DNA from: Polyangium mundeleinium
Lineage (GTDB): Bacteria; Myxococcota_A; Polyangia; Polyangiales; Polyangiaceae
Length of the DNA stretch: 64,000 nt
Direction: 5' to 3'
NCBI RefSeq assembly: GCF_028369105.1
Contig: NZ_JAQNDO010000001.1
Coordinates: 10,262,501-10,326,500, forward strand
Positions 16,033 through 23,857 of the stretch are shown here, in pieces (position 1 is the first letter of the stretch; the number at the start of each line of letters is the position of its first letter). A program made the translations under genes and the position numbers. A model generated the notes under the pieces. The model was not told where the DNA came from, ran no database searches, and saw only the letters and a program-made list of their open reading frames with translations.

Positions 16033-16145
16033 CATCGCTCTCGGGCGACCGAGGAGACCCTCGCGGCTGCTATCGAGAAGACGCCCCCGCCTCCGCCTTG
16101 CGTCTTCCTCGGATCTGCGTCTTCCTGAAGCCTGTGAACGACTTC

Positions 16146-17783
16146 ATGACCCTCCCAAGCCACCTCCTCGAATGGCTCCTCGACCTCCCGCCCGCCGAGA
16201 CGCGCGACATCGTCATCCAGCGTGATCTTCGCGTGCCCATGTCCGACGGCGCGGTCCTCCTCGCGGATCTCCATACGGCGCGCGACGCCCGCAAGCGCCC
16301 GCTCATTCTCCTCCGCTCCCCGTATGGCCGCAGCAATCCCCTCTTCTCGTTTCTCACCCGCCCCTTCACGGAGCGCGGCTTCTCGGTCCTCATCCAGAGC
16401 TGCCGCGGCACCTTCGGCTCCGGCGGCGAGCTCAATCCCTTTCGCGACGAGCAAGACGACGGCCGCGCCACGCTCGCCTGGCTCGGGCAACAACCCTGGT
16501 TCTCGGGCGAGCTCGCCACCTTCGGCCCGAGCTACCTCGGCTACGTGCAATGGGCCCTCGCGCGCGACGCCGGCCCCGCGCTCAAAGCCATGTCCGCCCA
16601 GATCACGCTCTCTGATTTCCGCAAATTCAAGTACCCCGGCGAGAGCTTCTCGCTCGACACCATGCTGCGCTGGACGCAGATGATGCAAGAGCAGAAAAAA
16701 CCATTCCACGAGCAATTGCTCGGCCGGCTCACCTCGCGCCGCTCGCTCGAAAAAGGCCTCGCGCACCTCCCGCTCAACGAGGCGGATCGCGTGGCCACCG
16801 GTCACCGCGTCGGGTTCTTCCAGGACTGGCTCGAACACAATGCCCCGGGCGACCCGTGGTGGGCGCCGGCGGACCATAGCGGCGCCGTGGCCGACGTGAC
16901 GGCGCCCGTGCTGTTCATCGGCGGCTTCTATGACATTTTCCTGCCCTGGCAACTTCGAGATTATGCCGCGCTCGTCGCGGCGGGCCGGACCCCGTACCTC
17001 ACGATCGGCCCCTGGTCCCATACCTCGAGGCCCGTGTTCTCGACCAGCGTGCGCGAATCGCTCGCCTGGTTTCGCGCGCATCTCCTCGGCGATCGCAGCC
17101 TCCTGCGCGAGGCGCCCGTGCGTATCTACGTGATGGGCGCCGACGAATGGCGCGAGTATCCGAGCTGGCCCCCTCCCGGCGTCCGCACCGAGCGCCATCA
17201 TCTCCAGCCGAACCGCGGCCTCGCCCCTGCGCCCCCCGCCGCTTCGCCGCCCGACCATTACCGCTACGATCCTGCCAATCCCACCCCGTCCGTGGGCGGC
17301 GCGCTGCTCAACGACGACAGCGGGCCCAAGGACAACCGCGCCCTCGAGGCGCGGCGCGACGTCGTGACGTACACGAGCCCCCCGCTCGAGCGCTTTGTCG
17401 AGGTCATCGGCCCCGTGTCCGCCGAGCTCTTCGTGCAATCGAGCGTCCCGCATACCGATTTCTTCGTCCGCCTCTGCGACGTCGATCCTTCCGGCCGCTC
17501 CGTGAACCTGTGCGACGGCATTCTGCGCCTCGCACCGGGCCGACCTGCGCCGAGGCCCGACGGCACCTTGGCCATCACCATCGAGCTCTCGCCCACCGCG
17601 CACCGCTTTCGCCGCGGCCATCGCATTCGCGTGCAGATCTCGAGCGGCGCGCACCCGCGCTTCGCCCGCAACCCCGGCACCGGCGAGCCGCTCGCCACGG
17701 CGACGCGCCTCGTCGGCGCGGACCAAACGATTCATCACGACCCAGAGCGCCCCTCGGCCATCGTCCTCTCGGTGCTCGGCTGA
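16146..17783 (+). CDS. CocE/NonD-family alpha/beta hydrolase
   Basis: Serine hydrolase of 545 residues in the CocE/X-prolyl dipeptidyl-peptidase class (S15). The N-terminal strand RDLRVPMSDGAVLLADLH and RSPYGR are typical. The nucleophile is S129 in FGPSYLGY, the acid is probably D263 in IGGFYDIFLPW and the base H292 in GPWSHTSR. After residue ~345 a jelly-roll domain carries the family markers YTSPPLERFVEVIGP and TDFFVRLCDVDPSGRSVNLCDGI. The ATG at 16146 is used; an ATG at 16098 or a GTG at 16134 are alternatives because no good ribosome site is visible. No signal peptide. Substrates in the family are acyl esters or peptides; unknown here. Confidence 0.92.
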   Translation: MTLPSHLLEWLLDLPPAETRDIVIQRDLRVPMSDGAVLLADLHTARDARKRPLILLRSPYGRSNPLFSFLTRPFTERGFSVLIQSCRGTFGSGGELNPFRDEQDDGRATLAWLGQQPWFSGELATFGPSYLGYVQWALARDAGPALKAMSAQITLSDFRKFKYPGESFSLDTMLRWTQMMQEQKKPFHEQLLGRLTSRRSLEKGLAHLPLNEADRVATGHRVGFFQDWLEHNAPGDPWWAPADHSGAVADVTAPVLFIGGFYDIFLPWQLRDYAALVAAGRTPYLTIGPWSHTSRPVFSTSVRESLAWFRAHLLGDRSLLREAPVRIYVMGADEWREYPSWPPPGVRTERHHLQPNRGLAPAPPAASPPDHYRYDPANPTPSVGGALLNDDSGPKDNRALEARRDVVTYTSPPLERFVEVIGPVSAELFVQSSVPHTDFFVRLCDVDPSGRSVNLCDGILRLAPGRPAPRPDGTLAITIELSPTAHRFRRGHRIRVQISSGAHPRFARNPGTGEPLATATRLVGADQTIHHDPERPSAIVLSVLG

Positions 17784-18011
17784 GCGAGCGGGATCCGCTT
17801 CATGCCCGTGGGGGGTGATCGATTCGTTCATCCCCTCATGATCGATCCGATCACCCGCGCATCGGTCGAGCACGTCGAGCGCTGCGATTTTCGCGGTCTT
17901 CCTGAGCGACCCGCGTTGGCCCACAAGCTGCAATAACGCCCTGACGTCGACGGGCCTCCCGTCCCGTGAACCACGACCTCGCCGCTGCGCGTTGCGGCAT
18001 GGAGAGTTCTG

Positions 18012-19385
18012 ATGACGAAATTCGCTTCCCTGCTCTGCGCTGTCTCCCTCTGCGTCCCTGTCGCCTTGATTGGTTGCGGCGGGGAGGACTTCGAGGTCGA
18101 CGACGCGGATACGTTTGCGCAGGAGCAAGCCGTCAATGCCTCGGCCCAGAGCATGCGCTTTGGCGTCGCCCCGCAATGGTATCAAAATTGGAATCCGCCC
18201 TCCGAGGGGCCGGCCAACGTCGACCTTGTCGTCGTCGGCGATTGGCTCCTCGAGAACGGCTTCACGAGCACCCATCAATCGAAGATCCAGCAGATCCGCG
18301 CCAAGGGGAAGACCCCCTACCTCTTCGGCTACATCGCGACCGCGAAGACGAAGAAGGGCCTCAATTCGAACAACGATTGCGACGGAAACGCGTCGGCTCC
18401 CCTCTGCCAGCAGGGTGCGACGTGGATCCGGGCGAACATCGCCAACAACATCGTGCCCGCCTACCTCGACGCCGCCCAGAAGATCAACGCGGCGCTCGGC
18501 GGCGGCAATGCGCTCATCCACATCGAGCCGGATTGGTTCCAGTTCTCGGAGAACGCCCAGCAGAACGCGTTCACGAAGGCCGAATCCAACGGCTTCATGA
18601 ACAACATCCTCGGCGCGATCAAGCAGGGGTGCCCCACCTGCAAGGTCGTCATCGACTTCAGCCCGTGGTTCTCGCCGAACAAGACGAAATGGGCCACCTC
18701 GGCCGCGGACTTCTATGCCGGCTGGGACAAGACCGTCGCGGGTTACGTGGGCCTCACCGGCAAGCCGTTCCCGTTCACCGCGGGCAAGATCGACAACTTC
18801 ACCTACGCGGAGATCACGCAGCAGCTCGCCCTGCCGCTCATCATCGTGGACGCGTACACGTTCGGCGGTGGCCCGATCGACGTCGACTCGACCTGGCTCG
18901 ATGCGTCGAACATCTCCACCGCCGTCGGCTGGGGCGTGGACAGCATCATTCTGTCGCAAACGGGGAACGTCTCCGCTTATGACCAGTTCATTGCAACGGT
19001 CAAGGGCGGGACCACGCCCACGCCGCCCCCCACGACAACGACGCCCACGCCGCCCCCCACGACGACGACGCCCACGCCGCCCCCCACGACGACGACGCCC
19101 ACGCCGCCCCCGGGTGGTGTGACGGTGATCGGGGGGACCGCGACGGTGTCGATCACGCCGAACTCGAGCTGGAACGGGGGGTATTGCAAGAACGTGTCAT
19201 TGAAGAACACGGACACGAAGAGCATCACGTGGACCCTCCGCATCCCCAAGGACGGCACCATCTACAATTCGTGGAACGTGGTGTCCAAGACCGAAGGGAG
19301 TGAATTCGTGTTCAATGGCGTCTCCTGGAACAGCACCCTCGCCGTCGGACAGAGCGCCGATTTCGGCTACTGCGTGAATCTCTGA
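18012..19385 (+). CDS. Secreted putative glycosidase with C-terminal CBM2
   Basis: 457-residue secreted lipoprotein-like protein (signal ending ALIGC). Residues ~48-335 form a probable TIM barrel containing LIHIEPDWFQ and KVVIDFSPWF, strand-end acidic residues of the kind used by glycoside hydrolases, but I do not recognise the GH family. A Thr/Pro linker of four TPTPPPTTT-type repeats follows. The last ~85 residues are a cellulose-binding module 2: SSWNGGYCKNVSLKN, WTLRIPKDGTIYNSWN, VSWNSTLAVGQSADFGYC. They have the conserved Trp residues and the terminal Cys pair. The predicted role is attachment to and hydrolysis or remodelling of plant or microbial polysaccharide. GGAGAG is 5 nt before the ATG. 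Confidence 0.82.
   Translation: MTKFASLLCAVSLCVPVALIGCGGEDFEVDDADTFAQEQAVNASAQSMRFGVAPQWYQNWNPPSEGPANVDLVVVGDWLLENGFTSTHQSKIQQIRAKGKTPYLFGYIATAKTKKGLNSNNDCDGNASAPLCQQGATWIRANIANNIVPAYLDAAQKINAALGGGNALIHIEPDWFQFSENAQQNAFTKAESNGFMNNILGAIKQGCPTCKVVIDFSPWFSPNKTKWATSAADFYAGWDKTVAGYVGLTGKPFPFTAGKIDNFTYAEITQQLALPLIIVDAYTFGGGPIDVDSTWLDASNISTAVGWGVDSIILSQTGNVSAYDQFIATVKGGTTPTPPPTTTTPTPPPTTTTPTPPPTTTTPTPPPGGVTVIGGTATVSITPNSSWNGGYCKNVSLKNTDTKSITWTLRIPKDGTIYNSWNVVSKTEGSEFVFNGVSWNSTLAVGQSADFGYCVNL
19014..19112 (+). repeat. 27-bp tandem repeat coding the Thr/Pro linker
   Basis: Units begin at 19014, 19041, 19068 and 19095, with a 27-bp period that keeps the reading frame. They code a nine-residue PT-rich linker repeat between the catalytic domain and CBM2. 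Copy number changes here would only alter linker length. Confidence 0.85.
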
Positions 19386-19447
19386 GTCCACGCCCGCGCC
19401 CGCCTCCGCTCGCGCCGAAGACCTCCCCGCTCGGTGTCGACGAAGCC

Positions 19448-19555
19448 CCCGGGCGTTGCCGGCAACCACGGCGACCATCTCGACAAGGACCTCGGCGGTT
19501 GCCGGCAACCACGGCGACCATCTCGGCACCCCCCCGGGCGTTGCCGGCAACCGCC
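19448..19555. repeat. Three copies of the palindrome GTTGCCGGCAAC
   Basis: The 12-bp perfect palindrome GTTGCCGGCAAC lies at 19455-19466, 19498-19509 and 19540-19551, spaced 43 and 42 bp, with ACGGCGACCATCTCG following the first two. The array fills the space between two convergent genes. It may serve as a bidirectional terminator or a REP-like binding site. Confidence 0.7.
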
Positions 19556-19572
19556 GCGAGCTCGCGCTCGAC

Positions 19573-20217
19573 CTACTTGCACACCGAAATGCCCGCCACG
19601 GTGCCCGCGGACGAGCAGATCTCCGAGAGCGCGCAGTCCTGGTTCGCGTGACAAACCACCCGCGGCGCCACCGTCGTCCCGAGCCGCGGGTGTGTGAACG
19701 TCCCCGCGCACTCGCCCTTGGGCACGCACACGGCCGCGATCGTCCGGTCGCCCGGGATCAGGCAACACGCCTCGGCCCCGCAATCCTCGGGCCCGTCGCA
19801 CTCGAAGATCACGCCCTCCCCGTTCGCCGTCCGCGGGCACGACCTCCCGTCCTGCGTGCACGACGGAGGCTCGAACGTCGCGCAACACGCCGTATCGCAA
19901 AGATTTGTTCCGCAACGAATCTGCTTCTTCGCGAGCGCCGGCCGCGGCCTCCGCGGCTCGTTTCCCTGCGCGACCGCCGGCGCGGCGGCGGGCGCCTCAC
20001 AAACACACGGCAGAAACCGCGCGCCCTCGTCATCGCAGGCCTGCGTCCCCTGCGCGCCGGCCGGGCATGCGCATGCGACTTGCTGACCCGGCACGCACTC
20101 CTTCGACCGACAGCCGCCTGACGCAACGGCCCCTACGACGAGCGCTACGAGCGCGAAAAGGCGGGGAATTCGGGCAGTGCGGGGACGTTGCGCGCGCATC
20201 GCGCCGAAGCTTGCCAT
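19573..20217 (-). CDS. Cys-rich lipoprotein
   Basis: About 214 residues with a signal peptide ending VASGGC (lipobox) and roughly 20 cysteines afterwards. Cys-rich knots such as CGTNLCDTACCATFEPPSC and CDGPEDCGAEACC resemble the small disulfide modules found repeatedly in myxobacterial surface proteins. An ATG at 20199 is an equally plausible start. It is divergent from the protein kinase gene at 20304, leaving 86 bp for both promoters. The function is unknown; it is probably displayed on the cell surface. Confidence 0.75.
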   Translation of the reverse strand: MASFGAMRAQRPRTARIPRLFALVALVVGAVASGGCRSKECVPGQQVACACPAGAQGTQACDDEGARFLPCVCEAPAAAPAVAQGNEPRRPRPALAKKQIRCGTNLCDTACCATFEPPSCTQDGRSCPRTANGEGVIFECDGPEDCGAEACCLIPGDRTIAAVCVPKGECAGTFTHPRLGTTVAPRVVCHANQDCALSEICSSAGTVAGISVCK

Positions 20218-20303
20218 GGAGCCCCGCGGAACGATCGTGTTATGCTCACAGCTAGCTTCATTTTGCCCGATCACGGTCGGGCTCGCGGGAGGAGTGTCGG
20301 GGC

Positions 20304-21947
20304 GTGTCCATCGCAGAAGGCGCCATCATCGGCGGCAAGCTTCGGCTCGAACGACCTCTCGCCAAAGGCGGCATGGGCGCCGTGTGGGTCGCGCGCCACC
20401 AGCTCCTCGACACCGATGTCGCGGTGAAGTTCATGGACGTCAGCATCGCGTCAAACGAGTCGCTCCGGCAGCGATTCGAACGCGAGGCCAAGGCCGCGGC
20501 CCTCATCAAGAGCCCGCACGTCGTGCAGGTCCTCGACTACGGCGTCGAGGACGGCGCCCCGTACATCGTGATGGAGCTGCTCGAAGGCGAGGACCTCGGC
20601 GCGCGCCTCGCGCGCAGCGGCCGTATCGATCTCGCCGAGGCCTACCGCATCCTCGAGCCGCTCGGCAAAGCGCTCCGCCGCGCCCACGACCTCGGCATCG
20701 TCCACCGCGACCTCAAACCCGGAAACGTCTTCCTCGCGCGGAGCGGCGACGACGAGATCATCAAAGTCCTCGATTTCGGCATCGCGAAAGACGTCACGAT
20801 CACGGGCCCGGCGACGTCCACGAGCTCCGGCATGATGCTCGGCTCGCCTTCGTACATGAGCCCCGAGCAGATCCGCGAGACCAAGCAGGTCGATCATCGC
20901 AGCGACCTCTGGTCGATCGGCGTCATCCTCTACGAGGCGATCACGGGCCGCCTCCCCTTCGACGAGGCCGAGAACATCGGCAAGCTCCTCGTCACCATCT
21001 GCACCGATACCGCCCCGCCGCCCTCGTCGCTCGTCCCTTCGCTCGACCCTGCCGTCGATCGTTTCTTCGAGCGGGCGCTCGCGCGTGACAAGGCCGCGCG
21101 TTTCCAGAGCATGGCCGAGCTCGTCGAGGCCTTTGGTCTCCTCGTCGGCATCCGCGCGTCCCTGCGATCACGGCCGAGCGGTGAGTTCGTCCCGTCGAGC
21201 GGCAGGCCCGTCGACGCGCGCACGAACAAGCTCGGCACGGACGTCACCATCGCCGCCCCGATGATCACGGGCGACAGCGGCGAGCGCCCCTCGTTGCCTC
21301 GCGTGTCCACGTCCGACCCGCGAAGCACCCTCTCGCCCGCGGAGAGCGGCGCGCGCGCGTCCTCGTCGCGCCGGTTCGTCCCCGTCGTGCTCGGCGCCGC
21401 CGTCGCGCTGGCCGTCGGCGCCGCGGTCATTCTCACACGCGACCGCACGAACGCCGGCGCGGACGCCTCCCCCGAGACGCGAGGCGCCTCCGCGCCTGCC
21501 GCGGGGACCTCCTTGCAAGGGGGGCCCGCCGTCGCGCCCGTCGAGGCGCTCCGCACCGCGCGCCTCCTCGTGAGCCCGCCCGACGCGCAGGTCGAGGTCA
21601 ATGGCCGCAGCGCTCCCGTGGATCGGGACGGATACGTCTCGATTTCCGGCGCGCTCGGCAGCACCCACGCGTTGCGAATCCACAAGGACGGCCACGAGAC
21701 GCGCGTCGAGGTCGCCATCACCGCGAATGGCGCTTTACCGGACAAGCTCACGCTCCAGGACGTCGCGTCGCTCGCGCCGTCGAGCGGGAAGACCAAGGCC
21801 GGCGCTCCGCCTTCGTCCGCCGCCCCTGCCGCGGGCCCGGCGCCCACGACCGCGCCGGTCACGACGGCGGCCCATCCGACGACGAAGTCCACGTCCACGG
21901 CCGCGACGCCCTCCAAAGATCCCCAGCCCTCGCGAACCTTCGAATGA
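20304..21947 (+). CDS. Membrane-anchored Ser/Thr protein kinase (PknB-like) with PEGA-like sensor
   Basis: 547 residues. The kinase domain (1-280) is complete: Gly loop AKGGMGAVWVA, Lys in VAVKFM (K42), HRDLKPGN (134-141), DFG (157-159) and SPSYMSPEQ. A proline-poor linker leads to one membrane helix (about 359-377, FVPVVLGAAVALAVGAAVIL). The external part (~415-480) has a PEGA-like fold: ARLLVSPPDAQVEVNGR...HALRIHKDGHETRVEV. A Ser/Thr/Ala/Pro tail ends the protein. The start is a GTG at 20304 with GGGAGGAG about 9 nt upstream. The next gene overlaps by 4 nt (ATGA) and encodes a PEGA/beta-barrel envelope protein, a likely functional partner. Confidence 0.93.
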   Translation: MSIAEGAIIGGKLRLERPLAKGGMGAVWVARHQLLDTDVAVKFMDVSIASNESLRQRFEREAKAAALIKSPHVVQVLDYGVEDGAPYIVMELLEGEDLGARLARSGRIDLAEAYRILEPLGKALRRAHDLGIVHRDLKPGNVFLARSGDDEIIKVLDFGIAKDVTITGPATSTSSGMMLGSPSYMSPEQIRETKQVDHRSDLWSIGVILYEAITGRLPFDEAENIGKLLVTICTDTAPPPSSLVPSLDPAVDRFFERALARDKAARFQSMAELVEAFGLLVGIRASLRSRPSGEFVPSSGRPVDARTNKLGTDVTIAAPMITGDSGERPSLPRVSTSDPRSTLSPAESGARASSSRRFVPVVLGAAVALAVGAAVILTRDRTNAGADASPETRGASAPAAGTSLQGGPAVAPVEALRTARLLVSPPDAQVEVNGRSAPVDRDGYVSISGALGSTHALRIHKDGHETRVEVAITANGALPDKLTLQDVASLAPSSGKTKAGAPPSSAAPAAGPAPTTAPVTTAAHPTTKSTSTAATPSKDPQPSRTFE

Positions 21948-23830
21948 AACGCTCTGCGGCCCTCCCCTCCCCGATTTGCAAGGCGCTCGCCGTCGCGCTC
22001 GCCTCGACCTTCGTCACGACAGCGCTCGCGCAAAATGTGCCAGGTGGACAAACCAATCCCAAGCCGCAGCCCTCGTGGATGAAAAAAGGCGGCCCGCTCC
22101 CGCCGCCGCCCCCGCCTCCGCCGCCGCCGCCCGACCCCGCCGCCGAGGCCGAGGCCCAGGCCAAGGCCGACGCGCGCAAGCATTTCGAGCAGGGCCTCGC
22201 GCTCTTCGACGCCGGCTCCATGGAGGCGGCCCTCCCCGAGTTCCTCACCTCGCTCTCGATTTACCCGACCCGCGCCGCCAAGAAAAACGCCGCGCTTTGC
22301 CTCCGGCGCTTGAACCGCTTCGACGAGGCGTTCGACATGAACGAGGAGCTCCTCGCGTTCGCGGGCGTGACCGAGGAGGAGAAGCAGGTCGCGCTCCGCG
22401 AAATCGCCGAGCTAAGGCCCCTCGTCGGTGATCTCGTCATCGAAGGGGTGCCCGACGGCGCGACCATTTCGATCGACGGCAAGCCCCGCGGCACGACGCC
22501 GCTGCCCGGCGCGATGCACGTCCCCGTCGGCGAGCGCACCGTGCGCATCTTCAAGGCTGGCTTCGAGACGCTCGAAGCGCGGCTTCAGGTCGTTGGAGGC
22601 AAAACGGCCAAGCTCCCCGCCGTCCTCGCGCGGCTCGAGCTCGCCGGCTGGCTCCAGGTCGACGAGGCGTCCGGGTATTCGATGGACGTCCTCCTCGACG
22701 GCGCGGCCGTGGGCAAGACGCCCTGGCGTGGCCTCGTCGCGTCCGGCGACCACCTCGTGAGCCTGCGCGGCGACAAACGCCTCGGCACCCAGCCCGCGCG
22801 TGTCGAGGTCCGCCCGAGCCTCATCACCCCGATTCTCCTCATCGCCGAGGAGCTCCCCTCGGTCCTGCGCGTCGAGGCCAAGACGAAGGACGCCGACATC
22901 TCGGTCGACGGCGTCCGCCTCGGCCGCGGCGCGTGGGAAGGCCCTGTCCGGGCCGGCTCTCATCGCATCGAGGTCACCGCGAATGGCTTTGTCCGCGAGG
23001 AGCGACGTGTCGAGCTCGAAGCCGGCAAACGCGAGGCCGTCGCGGTCGCCCTGGAGCCCATTCCTCCTCCCTCGGGGTTCTGGGCCGACAAACGTCTTTT
23101 TGGCGAGCTCGGCGCCACGTTCGCCCTTGCGCCCACGTTCGGCGGCAGCCTCGACGGGAGCTGCACGGGCCCCTGCACGGCGTCGCTCGGGCTCGGGGGC
23201 GGCGGCATGCTCCGCTTTGGCCTCGAAATCCGGCGCAAATGGCTTCTCGGCGTCGAGGTCGGCGGCCTCTTCGTGCGCCGCACCTTCACGGATCGGCCCG
23301 ACGAAGACGTGCACGTCTTCGGCAACATCGCCCCCAACAAGGGCCTCACCGACGACGTCATTTCCCTCCGGGGCGCGCACCTCGGCGCCTCCGTCGCGCG
23401 CACCGTGGGCGAGCGCTTCCCCGTCACGTTCCGCCTCGGCGCGGGCGGCTTCTTTGGCTCGGTGCAGGACGACCGCTCCGGCGATTACAACACGACCGCG
23501 CGGGACGTCCCCGACCCGTCCACCGCCACCGGGACACGCCTCAAGGCGAGCACGCCGTATACCGTCGATCGGGTCACCGAGACCCAGGCGGCGCTCGGCG
23601 TCTACGTCGCGCCCGAAATCCGCGCTGGCATGCGCATCTCGGACCAACTCGACGTCGCCCTCTCGGTCTCCGCCCTCGTCCTTTTCGTTCCCGAGCCGCC
23701 GAGCTGGGTGCCCGAGCAAGGGTATGTTCAGGCGAGCACGGACGGTCAGGGCAAATATGACTCCGACACGCTGACCGGAACTTCGATCGTCGCGGTGTCT
23801 CCCGGTCTCGTGGCGACGTACCGATTCTGA
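21944..23830 (+). CDS. PEGA-domain envelope protein with C-terminal beta-barrel
   Basis: 628 residues. A Sec signal (ALASTFVTTALAQ) is followed by a polyproline stretch (eleven Pro near residue 55), then a TPR-like region (ARKHFEQGLALFDAGSMEA). Three PEGA-like beta domains come next (GDLVIEGVPDGATISIDGKP and similar near 250 and 320). From ~400 to the end the alternating pattern FGELGATFALAPTFGG...VSPGLVATYRF ends in an aromatic residue, the usual mark of an outer-membrane barrel. PEGA domains often bind surfaces or peptidoglycan. Co-translated with the upstream kinase, it may be its sensor or substrate. Confidence 0.85.
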   Translation: MKRSAALPSPICKALAVALASTFVTTALAQNVPGGQTNPKPQPSWMKKGGPLPPPPPPPPPPPDPAAEAEAQAKADARKHFEQGLALFDAGSMEAALPEFLTSLSIYPTRAAKKNAALCLRRLNRFDEAFDMNEELLAFAGVTEEEKQVALREIAELRPLVGDLVIEGVPDGATISIDGKPRGTTPLPGAMHVPVGERTVRIFKAGFETLEARLQVVGGKTAKLPAVLARLELAGWLQVDEASGYSMDVLLDGAAVGKTPWRGLVASGDHLVSLRGDKRLGTQPARVEVRPSLITPILLIAEELPSVLRVEAKTKDADISVDGVRLGRGAWEGPVRAGSHRIEVTANGFVREERRVELEAGKREAVAVALEPIPPPSGFWADKRLFGELGATFALAPTFGGSLDGSCTGPCTASLGLGGGGMLRFGLEIRRKWLLGVEVGGLFVRRTFTDRPDEDVHVFGNIAPNKGLTDDVISLRGAHLGASVARTVGERFPVTFRLGAGGFFGSVQDDRSGDYNTTARDVPDPSTATGTRLKASTPYTVDRVTETQAALGVYVAPEIRAGMRISDQLDVALSVSALVLFVPEPPSWVPEQGYVQASTDGQGKYDSDTLTGTSIVAVSPGLVATYRF

Positions 23831-23857
23831 CTTTCATACCTTACAAGGGAGGTCACC

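Noticed and set aside
20241-20246. TATGCT as the -10 box of the kinase gene
   Set aside because: No matching -35 region could be found and the distance to the start codon is plausible for many positions; not strong enough to list.
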